From: Taenia hydatigena
Lineage: Eukaryota; Platyhelminthes; Cestoda; Cyclophyllidea; Taeniidae
Assembly: GCA_036345935.2 (NCBI GenBank)
Contig: JADWOT020000001.1
Span: forward strand, 34,205,412 to 34,269,411
Direction: 5' to 3'
DNA: 64,000 nucleotides
A program made the position numbers and the translations under genes. Below the pieces are notes generated by a model. The model saw only the letters and a list, made by a program, of their open reading frames with translations. It was not told where the DNA came from and did no database searches. Shown here in pieces: positions 21,290 to 33,249 of this stretch. The first letter of the stretch is position 1, and every line of letters begins with the position of its first letter.

Positions 21290-22235
21290 ACACTCAAAAG
21301 ATAGTAAATATGGGGTGCACAAGACAATTGCTTTGTGCCAAGTCATGGGTCATTCAGGCATGAGCGGGACCGCATATTCGAGCAAGTCACCTGTTACAGG
21401 TAGTAGCTTCATTCGATATTCCCACCTGGATTTTAAGAGTAGGAGTAGTTACTAAGAGCTTGCTAACTTTCTAAACTGGTGAGATTCTTTGATGAGATTT
21501 CAGTAAGGCGTGGTAATATTTTGGCCAATCAGGCAACTGCCTGACAAATGTATGGTTTGTGGCTAGATGTGTAGCTCGAAACAGCAGCGTCCCTCACTGA
21601 GGATTTGAAGGCACATTCAGCATTACAACGCTGTCTTTTATTCCTTACCACGATAGGTATCATTGCAGTTCAGTGATTCGCGATTGCCTACCTCACAGGG
21701 GTAAACCCCTTTCAGTGTCGATGAAGACGAATGCAAATGCTAACATCGTTAGTCCGTTGCCATTTAACATTTGTTTACGGCAGTTTGCGATAGAAAATAA
21801 ACAGCCTTTTTGATGAACGCAAACGCACTATTCACAGTAGCTGAGGCGCTTAGTGACTGGTTGTACGGACCTACGAGAAAAGTCACGAAAGCATAGCAGC
21901 CATGAGCTAGTGGAGTTACAATGGCCAAAGCAGCGCAGGTCGAGTCATCGCCAGTCGTGGTTACTGCAGCGGAAGTCTGGGCAGGTCTGCTGGTCGTTGA
22001 GGTACTCCCTCCAGTCGTGACAGACGCTTTCTCCTCCCCCATCCAATACAACCATAAATTTTTACCATTATAATAACAATAATTATTGTCGAATTCTACA
22101 CGTCAACTAACTGGTAACTGCTTACATTGAGGACCGTCTATCTACTACTACTAATGAGTCTGCGAACTTTAATTAGTAGTAGCGGTAATAATATATGTAC
22201 AGCATTGCAGAATTGATTCTAGTGGATCTGGTTAG
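21290..22235 (-). repeat. Block R-C, part 2 (inverted copy of 9.68-10.73 kb)
   Basis: Reverse complement of the right part of R-A, beginning just 3' of the fibronectin III exon. It ends at ATTGATTCTAGTGGAT; beyond this the match to R-A stops, so the FnIII exon itself is absent. Confidence 0.85.
21764..22095 (-). pseudogene. Thr/Ser-rich tail exon without its FnIII exon (R-C copy)
   Basis: Same acceptor (GTGTAG) and phase as the R-A exon, reading NYCYYNGKNLWLYWMGEEKAS, a Thr/Ser stalk, and STCAALAIVTPLAHG. A two-base deletion in the hydrophobic tail shifts the frame, adding about 45 residues (YAFVTFLVGPYNQS onward) instead of ending. Without the FnIII exon and with a changed tail, this is most likely a relic, although the frame remains open for 111 codons. 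Confidence 0.55.
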
Positions 22236-22239
22236 TTCC

Positions 22240-23330
22240 TCAAATGCAGCATCACCCTCCCCTTAAGGGCCATGGTGAAGGAAACAACTTCAACAGTTCC
22301 GAGACCTCTGCTTCGCCCACATTTTTCAATCCAACGTCGCCTTGGCTCCAAATCGATCTTCTTACCTTCACTAACGGATTAAATTAACTTGTGGGTTGTC
22401 GTCAAATACAATGCGTCTTCCCGAATCGTTGAATCCGACGATAGCCCAATCAAATGCGTGGATGTGAATGTTGAAGTGTCAAGAGAAGCAGAACACATAC
22501 GTAACAAGTTGATGCAGTAGGCCCTTCCTAAACTAATGCGGTTGATGACAGTCGGGATTACGCAGTAGAACAAAGACATCGGACAAAGGAGAAAAGACTC
22601 TCCACTTCACTCACACAATCAGAGGCAAGACAGTGTGGGACGGCAGCACCTCGCAGAAGATGGCCACAAGGGCCGATGATTTACTTCAAAATAATAATTT
22701 GGAAACCTATTCGACCAAACAACCACATTCCTACTCAGGTTGAGTCCAAAGCGTCAACTACTTATAAGCACATAAGTAGAAGGGTGCTGCTGATGACTTG
22801 CACCAGACGCTGACCATCTCGTAAGTCCACAGCGAGATTGATGATGGTGAAACCAAGCTAATCGAGAGGTTTTTTTAGACAATAGAGAGACCTGCACCAA
22901 GAAAAGCTAAACTGGGAGACAAGTTTGCCCCCCGTGAGAGGTAGACGCAGCCGAGACTTCGACACTTCCACTGAGGACTACAATTGGCGTAACTGCCACC
23001 CATTGCCATCGTGTGAGTAAACATGCGTGTAAGCATGCATCATCATCCAGTAGAATCAGTCACAGCAATGTATCTATTACGCACTCCTGTGAATGACTAG
23101 GTGGATGATGCATAACTGGCGTCCTGTAGAAGTAGCACAAGAGATCTGCATGGTTCTAGCAAAACACACAAGAAAGGCATTCTTTGCAGAATGGTTGTGA
23201 ACATACGGTAAATGATCGAAGTTGAGGGCAACGCAGCACTGACAGTCGCCATTCCACCACAAGTTTTTGATAAACTCTACAGTATCCAATGGCGGCGTGG
23301 TGTCTCTACCCCACTCCTCAATATCCAACA
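22240..23330. other. No gene seen; replaces the FnIII region in R-C
   Basis: Unique sequence at the place where R-A has its 7.69-9.68 kb segment. Only short frames on both strands, with no conserved partner. Confidence 0.45.
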
Positions 23331-24972
23331 CATCCTGCATATGCAAAAAGGAGGAAGGAAGGAAGGAAGGGGGGCGCCTTTACTGGTTTCAACGGTAGCA
23401 ATAGTTTAGTATTACCAATGGTAGCAGCAATAACAACAACTAAAGTATTCACATTACCATAAAGAGCAAAAGCAGCACCGGCGTTGGCGGCAGAAGGGAG
23501 AGGAAGACAGGAGGGCAGGGCAGTACAGGGAAGGGGAACAAGTTCAAGTGTGGTTTTCTGCACTGACGTGAGGGTGCTTCCAACCACCTCTTCCAAGCAT
23601 CCTATGCCCTCGACGACATCGGGCAGGGCATGGGCTGGCGAGTGAGTTGGTCGGTGGGTGGGTGAGTGAGTCGGTAAGCAGCGCCTCAAGACTGCTCATT
23701 GAAGCCATAGATCGTTGAAAGAGGATCCATCCCCAGCACTACCGCCACCACCACCAAGGACACCGCCCGTACAGGCCCACAATTGGTCCGAGCAATCACC
23801 TCAATGTGTCCACGAGGCCACTCCGTGACACATTCATGCCGCCTGGCTCGCTACAAGTGCAAAAGACGCCATTTCCATCATTTCAAACACATCACTACTT
23901 TCCCATCCTCTTCCACTCTCTCATCCGCCTAACACCCAAAAGGGAGGCTCATTCCATCCAAATCTACGTCCCCACCACTACCCTTTGTAAGTCCGCATAA
24001 ACGAACACAAAACATTATCTCATGACTGGCATTTCCATCCTACTACCTTTGCATTATCCTAACCATTTTTTTTACAAGAAATCCAATTTAGAAAATCAAG
24101 GCTAAAGCACTACTTCAGCAATGGTTGTAATCAGCGCCACCTTGGTCACACATCCGGGTGGAGCCAAATCAGACACAATTTCACATTTCTGCTAGAAAAT
24201 TTGTTTCCTTAGCTGCTTTCGTCACAACTTTCTCGAATGCACCACAGTCTTCATCAGCGACTATGAAATACGCACACTTCAAAGCATCGTCCCTTGCTAC
24301 TACGAAGGACCTATTCAATTGCTCTGAACAGCACCTAATCGCCACACTTCCTCTTCCAACAACTTTTGAAGTGAAGGCGACAGTCTTTCGAAAGTGCTTA
24401 CCGAACCGCCTTTCCTAATGCCAAGTTAGGCCTTCGCATTGGTGAGGAACCAGCGTCCTCTCCCTAATTACAGTTGGCAAAATTAAAATTTACACCCTTT
24501 AATGCGTTCAAGCCTTTCCACTGATTAGTTCAACCGCAGATACTGACTACTCCTAGTACTTTGAGGCTGCAAAATACATTTCCATCTTTTCCTCCAACAC
24601 TTCCTACCTTTTCAGGGTACAAGGAACCTGATAACTGTAAAAACAACATCTTACCAGCCCTGTTTTCTCGCGTAAAAAACACGTCTTTTAAATAAACATT
24701 GATGTAACCTGCTACAATCACATCGCCCTTGGTTTGGTTTTGGTTACCTGCATAAGTCAAGACAGTGCTTGCATTTCGATGAGCAAGTTAACTGCAGTGA
24801 CACTGCATAAATCCAAGGCACGAAACTTGATATGGATGATTCACCTGTATACCTAGACAAAACACATTGTTCGCAGTGAGTCTGTAATAACCTGAACCTC
24901 TTGTGTCGCCAAAGGACTTAAGAAACTGTTGTTGCAATAGCAATCGTTGGATGAAGGAACGAATGCCCTCAC

Positions 24973-25165
24973 CGATGATGTCCACGCATACGTAACAGCG
25001 GCAGCGGCACCAGCGGCATTGACGGAAGCAGGACACAGTGAAGGAGGCAAAGCATAAAACGATTGAGTCGTCCCCTGAATCGATCCACCTGCGCCCACCA
25101 ACCGTTGATATGCCGTGAAGTACCCACCATTTCCTCATCCTCCGAGTATGCCGGATGCATCGCAC
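24973..25165 (-). CDS. Cys-rich exon, open in R-C
   Basis: Acceptor CAGTGTTTCAG and donor ATCG/GTGAGG enclose a frame in phase 0 with the acceptor: VRCIRHTRRMRKWWVLHG, then a Gly/Asp stretch, CFASFTVSCFRQCRWCRC and CYVCVDI. The dense cysteines (C..C..C.C.C..C) suggest a disulfide-rich or metal-binding peptide. In this copy the frame is unbroken for the whole exon, unlike R-A. Silent differences between copies favour this frame over an Ala-rich alternative. Neighbouring exons cannot be joined with confidence. Confidence 0.45.
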
Positions 25166-25607
25166 CTGAAACACTGAGAAACAGCCGCAAGATGGCAATG
25201 GCTTCCCACTCTCCTCTTAAGATCAAAGCACAGACCAGCAAGGCCACGCCCAGTCCTCATGCCGACACGAGGGGCCACCGCCAATCCACCCAAACGACAT
25301 GCCACAGCGCACAAGCCACATCCCACCCCAGCCCCGACCCCGATAGTAATCAGTCCAATTGAGGGCGGAAACCGCCTCAGCTTTTTACCCTGGATGGTCT
25401 CAGCGCCGTCTCTCCCACTCCCTCCCTTTCAACTCCTTATCACCCGTTCTCACTCCTAAGGCTAAGTCGCAATACCAGTGGGAGTAGCGCGACAGCCATC
25501 CCTCCCCCCTTCCCCCAATAATTCGCGCCCAACACACCCAACAGTGGAGACCTATTCACTTAATTACCTCCTCTGAACTGATGCACCACTACTTATCACC
25601 CATACAG

Positions 25608-25770
25608 TCAGCAACAAATTAACTTCCACCCTCCCACAGCAAACATATTTTCGTACCTACGGAAGCAAAATATGCCGCAGTTGCCACCACTGAGCTCCGG
25701 CCCATAGCGCTTCCATTCGTCGTCGCCGTCGCCATAAGAGAACGTCTCCTTCACGCTTTCACACACCCAC
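25608..25770 (-). CDS. Candidate terminal exon (R-C copy)
   Basis: Same frame as 5250-5414: KETFSYGDGDDEWKRYGPEL, GGNCGIFCFRRYEN, ending WKLICC before TGA. Relative to R-A and R-B it has one residue fewer in the acidic run and many silent changes. The upstream Cys-rich exon has lost its donor in this copy, so the gene may be dead despite the open frame. Confidence 0.4.
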
Positions 25771-26422
25771 GGCACAGCTCCCCCAGCTTTTCCCCTCCTT
25801 CGCCGCCACCCACCCAGCCTCCCATGCCCACGAAGACAAAGAGACGGAGACAATAATAGCAGTAGTAGACCGTGTCGCCCATGCCGAGAACCGCATCGCA
25901 CAATCCAGACGGAGACGCCACCGCCAACACCGCCACCGCGAATCACCCCATTTTGCATTGCCCATCATTCCACACACTCATCACATGTTACTTCACCATC
26001 ACAACTATCAGGGTAAGATTGTAGCATCTGAAAAGGAAAAAAAACAAACAATGGAAAGACCGATGTGTGAGGTTCCAATGCACTGCAAAGCTAACATCCA
26101 CAAGCATAACTACTAATGGGAAAAAAAGAAACAGACAACTCAGCAAGCAAACACTTAGGACTGCTACAAAGTACAATCTGCGTGGTGATGCCAAAGCTTC
26201 CCACTAGCCACTTCTTCTCCGCTCCTTCCCCTGCTGCGTCTACCTCACTCACACACCAACTCATACCGTAAAAGCTCAGCAACCTACCATTAAGCTATCA
26301 CCGAGGCCCTCTACACAACATGTTTCACAGCAATGATCCCATCAACACAACAAACAACACTGGTCCTGCCCCTCGCCCCCCCCACTCCTCCGCCATCCAT
26401 ATGTGCGCCAACAACACGCATA

Positions 26423-26651
26423 TCATAGTAATGAAAATAGCACAGGTAAAGCAGATAAAGAACAGCACTTTCCCAACCAACATATTAACGCACATTGATC
26501 CCATCGCTGCACACAAAAAGGGGCGGCAACAACTCATTCAGCACAATCCAATCTTACCTGAGAAATATGTGAAGTGATAGCGAAGGCAAGACTCGCACTC
26601 ATTGCTGCTGCAGCCTCTTCCTCTTCAGTGTCTATTCTAGCACGAAAACGG
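26423..26651 (-). pseudogene. Cys-rich two-exon gene, R-C copy
   Basis: Exon 26651-26558 reads RFRARID, Glu/Ala run, MSASLAFAITSHISQ, with the donor CAG/GTAAGA kept. The second exon 26506-26423 (WDQCALICWLGKCCS) has lost exactly one codon and ends at the same TGA. The acceptor before the first exon is changed (TTTAG to TTGTC), which should prevent its normal use. Alternatively a further acceptor upstream is used. Confidence 0.4.
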
Positions 26652-27999
26652 ACAAAAATGCATAAAAAGATTTATAAACATGGTAAATACTTATCAGCAA
26701 GAAAATGATAATGATTAGTTGCCACATCCTTAGCAACGTTAGAACTCCTCCCAATAAAATCTATCGCCACTAGGAAGCAAACAAATTACAAATTGCCATA
26801 ACATTCTTAACTTATCGCTTCAAGTGCCATGCAGCGAAAAGTGTACGTGAGTAGGCATCGTAGTTGGAAAACAAAACGTCCTAACAGCCGCATTATGAGA
26901 CTTTTGCGTTTACATTACCCTTCATCAAATTGGATCTTATTCATCAAAACTCATTTTTACTAAAATAACAAACCACTTGGAAACAGCCGAAGCAATCACA
27001 CTCAATCCAAAGAAGTGTTTCGCAGTAAAAAATTCAACGCAATCAGGCAGTGCAAATGGAAAACAAAAAGTTGTGACAGCAACTGCAGCTATTTCTGAAA
27101 CGGTTGGTCTAACAAGTAAACTGAGAAATAAAACAAAAGCATGTATCTACACACATTCATAATGTGGGTGTTTAACCGCAAGAAACCACCAAGCAAGTAA
27201 TTGCTAAGCACTTCGTAAGGTTTTAGCGCCTCTCCACAAAATCACGCCTCATTACTCAAATCCAAACGTCATTAAAAACAAACAACCTCATAATCCGCTG
27301 CAACAGCCGCAATTTATCTCTACACAGCGAAAAATGCACATGAGGAGACCTTGCAGCTGACAAGTAACCGTCAACAGCCACATTAAGAGGCATTTGCGTC
27401 TACTCTAACAAGTATGTGTATGAAGGAAGCAAATCGACATTCAAAGTACCTCGCAACAACTAAAAAACTAAAAACTATAAAGAGATACTCAATACCTACC
27501 GAGTTCCCGACTTTTCGCAGTGGATAAAGGCGCATTAATCCAGAAAATTTATCCCCGAAAACGCGCACCACTTACGCAAGCGGCACACAAATCTGACCAA
27601 TCAGTTCAAAGTTCGTCCGGTAAAACAAACAAACTGTAAATTTTTATGTATTTTTGATAAGACCATAATTGCGAAATTATTAACAGTTTTGACATTTGTG
27701 CTTAATTTTTGATAACAAATTCACTAATAATAACTTACAAAGTGAGCAAAATGAAAAAGTTGTTAATATTTGTACATCAGTAACATAAATGCATAATAGC
27801 GATGCTGTAAGATTTGCCAACAAATCGTAAAAGTTATCGACACGACAGCGAGGAATGTAATTTTGTCAATTAGTTGCACACTTCAATTTGTTTCAAGCAT
27901 GTGTTTTGAAGGTGCTGCGAGTATTGCAGCTCATCAGGAGTAGCGATTTTGCCCTCAATAATTCCCATCTTTAAAAAGCCTAGCTCCTACTCCTCTTCT

Positions 28000-28720
28000 T
28001 TATATACTCCCACTCCCCTTCCTAATTTACTCACTCGCTCCCCCCATCTTGTGGTACCCTAACAAGTCCCTACTAATTCATTCCTCCACATACATGCTCA
28101 CTTCTTTCAAATAAAACCTATGCTTACAGCTACCATCTGAGCTACCCATCTTCACTTGTCTTGAGCACTCGCTGCTCACTTATGCTCCAACCGGTTTAGC
28201 TACTCAACCATCTTGTTAACCGACCATACTAAGTAAGGGAAAGACAGGAGCAATAACTCACAGCAGCGCACTCTCCTATGTGGCCAACAAAGGAAAAGAA
28301 CTCGTAGCAACTATCAACACGATTTAACACTGCCTCCTTTGTACTGCCTGTCAAGCTTGTTGCGCTGACTGATGCAGCATTGCTTTGTTACATCTGCTGT
28401 ACCCAAGCCATCCATGCGTCTGCACTCCATTAGGCCACGTTGATCGCGCCTTCCACATTGTTGTCACACGCTTCTACCGCCCGTTTCGCCTACATACGAA
28501 TAAGCATAAACATACTTTAGTGGCAAGCAGGCGCCTTCTCACGCGGCACTTTGTGCACGGCTTTCTCGTGTCCTCCAGTGAGCGGACGTTAGGAGCGCAC
28601 ACGTGCACTACTGAAATAACAAAAGTAGCACTAAACCACATGGACCTCTGATGCCTCCCATGGCTGACAATCGTCTCCTTCACGTAGGTGTTTCTAATAC
28701 ATCGCACCACGACTTCATGA
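28000..28720. other. No gene seen
   Basis: Unique sequence left of block R-C with a C/T-rich stretch near 27990-28060. The 88-codon frame at 28385-28651 lacks motifs and copies. Confidence 0.4.
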
Positions 28721-28788
28721 TGGCAGTGAAGCACTATTATGCCAAGTTCATCAGACCTTTGATATAGTTCTCTGCATAAAGAGGAGGG

Positions 28789-28940
28789 AGAGGAAAGTAA
28801 CTCACAAGAACCTCCGTAATAATCATTTCCAGTAATGTGGTAAGGGTACTCGGATCGGCGGTGACGCTGGAAGCACTGAGAGGAGACGATGTGATGCTAC
28901 AGATGGGATCGTTAAGAGCATAATCGTCCAAGTGTCCCAT
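28789..28940 (-). CDS. Exon-like frame, family unknown
   Basis: Reads MGHLDDYALNDPICSITSS, PLSASSVTADPSTLTTLLEM and IITEVL, then a good donor (CTT/GTGAGT) at about 28802. Ser/Thr-rich N part followed by an amphipathic Leu/Ile stretch. The first-exon ATG is at 28940; an in-frame stop lies just before it. No copy in the window, no known domain. Confidence 0.25.
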
Positions 28941-29599
28941 CAGCTAGTTCGACGTTGACCCGTGTTCGAGACTGTTGCTAGAAGGGCACGTGGATAGGCG
29001 TTGCATGTAAAGTCCATGCCCTGCTGCAGTAGCTCCACCACGCTGTCCTCTGCCACCACCCTTCACTGCTGCTACTGTTGGTCACTGGTTTTACCTAGCG
29101 GATGCGATTAAAGCAAATCAGTTTCAAAATATTAAAAACCAAATACGGCACATGACTCATTGCTGTGAATCTTGAGACAAATAAGGGGATGTCGTATCAC
29201 ATTTAGTTACAAGGTCAGTGGAAGGTATTGAGTAAAGTGGAAGAGAAAAAGTGCCATCATTTTATTATGTGAAGGCCAGTAGAGGATGAAGCATTTTCGT
29301 AAATTCGTTACTTATTTTACTCACTAGTAGCATGCTATTCCCAACTCTGACCAAGTAGTTATTAACCTTGATCCACCAAGTCCATCCATTCATCCATTTG
29401 AATGTCGTCTTGGCTAGTCACTTGTGGATCCACTCATGAGCTCATCACCTCTACGTCCACTCATTACTTTAAGCAATCATCCAACCAGACAACCAAGTGT
29501 CCACCGCATCGACACCCATCCATCAGTTCTTCCCTTCTCTTCCTCTTCCTCCTAACCCGTCCAAGGGTGTCAGCGATCACCCGTACCCCCACACTTAAT

Positions 29600-30060
29600 T
29601 CGCCTCTTTATATGTAGACATCGATATGCCCAGTTCCACAGTTTCTCAATTCACAACTCTCACTTCTCTGCAGCTCACAACTTCACTACTCTCCACTTCT
29701 TCCTCTCGCCTACACATTCACAAATCCAAGTCTTCATCCTTCATTCCTTTCTCCTCTCCTTCCATCATTTCCTCCGTCCATCTATCTATCTAACTTGATT
29801 GCGCGCCACACATCCCTCAACACCGTAGCTTCCTATGAGCATATACATCTGCATTAATACTTTCCTCTTCTTCTTCTTACTCTTAGAAGAGGAAAGAAGC
29901 TCCTCAGATTCTCCACCCTCCTCCCACAGCCAACTAACGACGACTCTTGATGATCGCAGCCCAAACGCATACAACACATACACAAACCCAGTACGAAACA
30001 CAAGCACTGCAGCACACTTACAACCCATCACACGCAGCCACTACCCACGCGCAACACAAA
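29600..30060 (+). repeat. Small inverted duplication, left arm (5' flank of the five-exon gene)
   Basis: Matches the reverse complement of 34980-35510 at about 90 percent (GCATACAACACATACACAAAC, TCTTAGAAGAGGAAAGA). It precedes the gene at 31586 as its partner precedes the truncated copy at 34876, but 1.4 kb of extra sequence separates repeat and gene on this side. Confidence 0.75.
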
Positions 30061-30120
30061 CAAATCACCGATGGAAGTGGCGACGAAGGCAAAACACCTC
30101 CATTGCTACGGTAATCTTTC

Positions 30121-30516
30121 TCAACAGTCGTCAATGCGCCGCCCTTTGACCAATCCAGACACTGACAAGATAGACGCATTGCTCTTGCAGTGGGATTGCA
30201 CGACATGATTGCAGTGCTCGTCAGACCAAAGCCATAAAAGCGAGATCATGAAGAAGAAGCTCCACATGTGTAGGAGCGATCCATACAAATTCTTGCAGAA
30301 AATCAGACACCCTCTCTCCCCGCCACCATCTCCGTAACGAAGCAAAACACAATGCGATGGGTTTGAAATCGCCGACACTGTCAACAACAGTAGTTCCGCA
30401 TCCGTATGAACAAGTGCAGGATTACCTTTCATAGCATGCCAAACAGCACCCCAGCCATAGAACTGCATCAGTTGCGATAATTCTGCACACAACGAACAAG
30501 GTTTTGCAGCATACAC
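30121..30516 (-). CDS. 131-codon open frame, probable terminal exon
   Basis: Preceded on the minus strand by an excellent pyrimidine tract and AG (TTCTTTCTGATTTTAG or the nearby TTAAG). Reads KPCSLCAELSQLMQFYGWGA, VWHAMKGNPALVHTDAELLL, then CVLLRYGDGG, a Cys/Phe-rich part with a hydrophobic run (LHMWSFFFMISLLWLW), and TGA. Composition and length suggest real coding sequence, possibly with a membrane segment. I do not recognise a family. An in-frame TAA just 5' means it must be entered by splicing. Confidence 0.4.
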   Translation of the reverse strand: MYAAKPCSLCAELSQLMQFYGWGAVWHAMKGNPALVHTDAELLLLTVSAISNPSHCVLLRYGDGGGERGCLIFCKNLYGSLLHMWSFFFMISLLWLWSDEHCNHVVQSHCKSNASILSVSGLVKGRRIDDC

Positions 30517-30519
30517 TTA

Positions 30520-31585
30520 AGCTAAAATCAGAAAGAATGAAGGCTGCTCATATTCCTACTTCATAAACAACTTGAATTTGTTCCAAATTGTCAGTGTCTT
30601 TACGTCTTCAACTGCAACGCTACATTCGGCATTACTAAAGCTCGGTGTAGTACGGGGAGTTGTGTCATTAATGCATGGCCTTATGATGCAAAACGAATTG
30701 TCGGGCATCCAAGGCGTCGTGTAGGGGTAGAGGCGATGATCTAATTCACGTTTCCTTCCCTTGCAGCAGAATTAGGTCAGTGTGTCCGTGGAGTAAATGA
30801 GTCGCTGGTTAGAAGGCATCGGGTACACTACTGTTGGTGAATTGAACTGAGAGGCAAGAGCATCGTCGAAGTGTGTAGACAGGCGTGGTGATGCACACTG
30901 AATAATGCATGACTTGCAGTCGTAAGTAGGAGCCAGTGAGCATGTGGACGACTGGCATGGCAAGCGCTTGAACCTACCAAGCAAAGTGAATGGCGTTTTG
31001 CAGAGGACACCATCTCCCTACCACAATGTGGCTCACAGCAGATGAGTTTAATTACGCACGTACACCTGTGGTGAGTTAATGGGGCATTTGAGTTGTGACA
31101 AGTGCGCCCTACACTACATTGCATTGTTTGCAGATCACTCATGCCCTGCCTAACTCTATGCACACTTCCCTTTTCATTTCACATAAGCCCACATGGAGGT
31201 AGGAGGTCAAGTTGAAGGTGGCGTTGTCATTCTCAACACTGTCGCATATCCACTGCAAATGGACGACTCTCGACATGGAGGCACAAGTGGCTATCTACCA
31301 ACTACTAATGCGTTTGCACCTAAACCTGCCCGCCCCTTCTCCTGTTTGTCTGTTTACCTGTCTGTCTGCTGTCTTTTGTCTGCCTACCTACCAACCTGCA
31401 TGTCTCGCTGTCTGTCGGCAAAATTCAAATCGTATTGATTGCCTCCACCCAATAAATCAATCAATCAAGCAATCAAGCAAGCAACCAATCGGCATGTCGC
31501 ATTTGAACGTCACTTGCACTTTTACGTACACACGCTGAGGTAGGTTTGCTGCAGCCACTTCATGCTAGTCTTCTGTTAATAGAAA
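30520..31585. other. No gene seen; simple-sequence stretch
   Basis: Holds TGTCTG/CTACC-rich sequence around 31340-31420 and CAAT/CAAG repeats around 31450-31490. Several frames overlap on both strands, none supported. This 1.4 kb is missing next to the partner copy at 34.9 kb. Confidence 0.45.
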
Positions 31586-33094
31586 ATGAGCAACTACGTG
31601 GTTGATATTGCGAGAGCCGAGGAAGACTTCCTTCTGAGCATCCTCATCTGCGTGTACAGGTACATGCAGATGAGGGAAGCTCGTCGGAGATGTCTGTGTG
31701 CAGCTCCGAGTGTTCAATCTGCTGGTAAGTGTGCGATTGAGCGGCGTCAGCGTCACTAATAACACTGTGTGTTTCAGAGGAGGGCGAGCTGGTCGTGATT
31801 GAGGAGGCGGAGCCAGCACAGCCAACGCAGCTATTGGAGCCGTCGGAGTCAACGGAGCCAGAGGAGCTCGCGGAGGAGGAGGAGGAGGAGGAGGAGGAGG
31901 AGGAGGAGGAGGAGATGCTAATGCCATCATCGCCGTCTCAAGCATCGCTGGCCTCACCCATCCTGTCCCAGTCCTCCCCATCTCAGTCCTCTATATCCTC
32001 CAGTACGTTGCTTGAACATGGTCTATCTCATCCTTCGTTTCTCATGTCTACTCCCTCCACGCTTTCATACTGCCTACCCCTTCCCTCATTCTGTGTCTCC
32101 CATTTCTTTCAGGGATCCATGCATTCACTTTATGCATTCATTCATCCATTCATTCATTCATTCATTCATTCATTCATCTCATTCATTGATGAGACCCACT
32201 CTCGAAACCAATCCGGTGTGGTGAACCACTTCTCCGTCTACTTCTCCTCCTCTTCCACCTTCTTTCCCATTCCCTTCACGTAGGCTTAGAGGTGAACTAC
32301 GAAGTGGAGGACTTGCTCATTCCTCACCAGGACCGTGAGGGGCAGGCGCAGGCGCAGGCGCAGGGAGAAGGGTCAGCTATGTCACCCACCACCAGTGGCA
32401 CGCCCACCTCCCACTACCTCAGCGCCTCCTCACCCAACCACGTGGTTGGTGCCTCGTGGGGAGGTGGCGACAATGATGCGGTGCAGCCAATGCGAGTGCC
32501 GATTACACATGGATCGTCATCATCGGTTGTCCGTCTCGAGGGTAGGCAGGAGTCGGTGGAGGCCAACACTCCCCCACCAATCCGCTCATCCACTCACGAA
32601 ATCGTTAGTCCAGACAGCACGTCGGGTGAGTGAATACCACCTACCACCCACCTCTCTCTACTCTCCACCTACCCATCCATCATCCATCGTCGTCGGCGTA
32701 GTCATCATCATCGATTTTTCTCTCATTTGACAGTTGGATCGGAGGCTCGTCAACAGTCCCTTCGCCTTTCAGTAAGTGCGCCTTCTTCTACCTATACTAC
32801 TACCACCACCACTACTAATACTACCACTACGACTGCTTCTGCTGTTGATGCTGCTATCTACTTTATTCTTGCCTCATTATATCGTGCGATTTTGATGACA
32901 CATACATGTGCGTAGCATACGCGACTGCAATTCCTCCACACTCTCCTCTCTTTCCTCCCTTCTCTCCCTTCCCCCACCCACTCATTCACCCTTTGCCTCC
33001 CTCAATACGCCTTTTGCCTTTGCAGTGGAGAAGACGCCTTCGTAACAACATCCGACGCGTGCTGCGCTCACTTTCTTCTTGTTGTCGCCGTTGA
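31586..33094 (+). CDS. Five-exon gene, 270 residues, acidic middle and Arg-rich C terminus
   Basis: Exons 31586-31724, 31778-32002, 32284-32625, 32734-32771 and 33026-33094; all borders are GT..AG and phases 1,1,1,0 agree, giving 813 coding bases. Residues 1-46 include a hydrophobic patch (FLLSILICVY) and an Arg/Cys segment. Residues 47-121 are Glu/Pro-rich with 14 consecutive Glu (79-92) and Ser/Gln repeats. Residues 122-235 include EVNYEVEDLLIPHQ, Gln-Ala repeats and Ser/Thr-rich low complexity. A 13-residue micro-exon leads to WRRRLRNNIRRVLR and a CC pair near the end. ATTAAA at 33173 is a plausible polyadenylation signal. ATG is preceded by a stop and by a good acceptor (TTCTGTTAATAG), so the leader could be spliced on. 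Family unknown. Confidence 0.7.
31873..31914. repeat. (GAG)14 coding for poly-Glu
   Basis: Fourteen uninterrupted GAG codons within exon 2. The inverted copy at 34.6 kb has only four, so ten units differ. Confidence 0.95.
32130..32185. repeat. (ATTC)n microsatellite in intron 2
   Basis: About a dozen CATT/ATTC units inside intron 2. The partner intron in the copy at 34.4 kb has only three or four units. Confidence 0.9.
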
Positions 33095-33172
33095 TGATGT
33101 AATTGTTGCTGCTGTTGCCGTTATCGTTTCGGGTTCAGTGACCCGTAAATGCAATGCTTTTTTACATGCTTG

Positions 33173-33178
33173 ATTAAA
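33173..33178 (+). terminator. Candidate poly(A) signal (ATTAAA)
   Basis: ATTAAA about 80 bases after the stop of the five-exon gene, followed by A/T-rich sequence. It is a common variant of AATAAA. Confidence 0.4.
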
Positions 33179-33249
33179 ATAGATGATGCATTTTTAGCGC
33201 CACCAACACATCGTCCAAGCTCTGGGAGAGTGGGAAGACGGACACTCCT

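Larger units (their letters stand above)
23340..27920 (-). repeat. Block R-C, part 1 (inverted copy of 3.13-7.69 kb)
   Basis: Continuous inverted match to the left half of R-A, including the Cys-rich exons. Edge at 27920 near ACACTTCAATTTGTTTCAAGCATG; inner edge at AACACATCCTGCATATGC. It keeps the 5.8-6.4 kb segment that R-B has lost. Confidence 0.85.

Noticed and set aside
31565..31981. Minus frame with a poly-Pro run
   Set aside because: Antisense of the poly-Glu exon.
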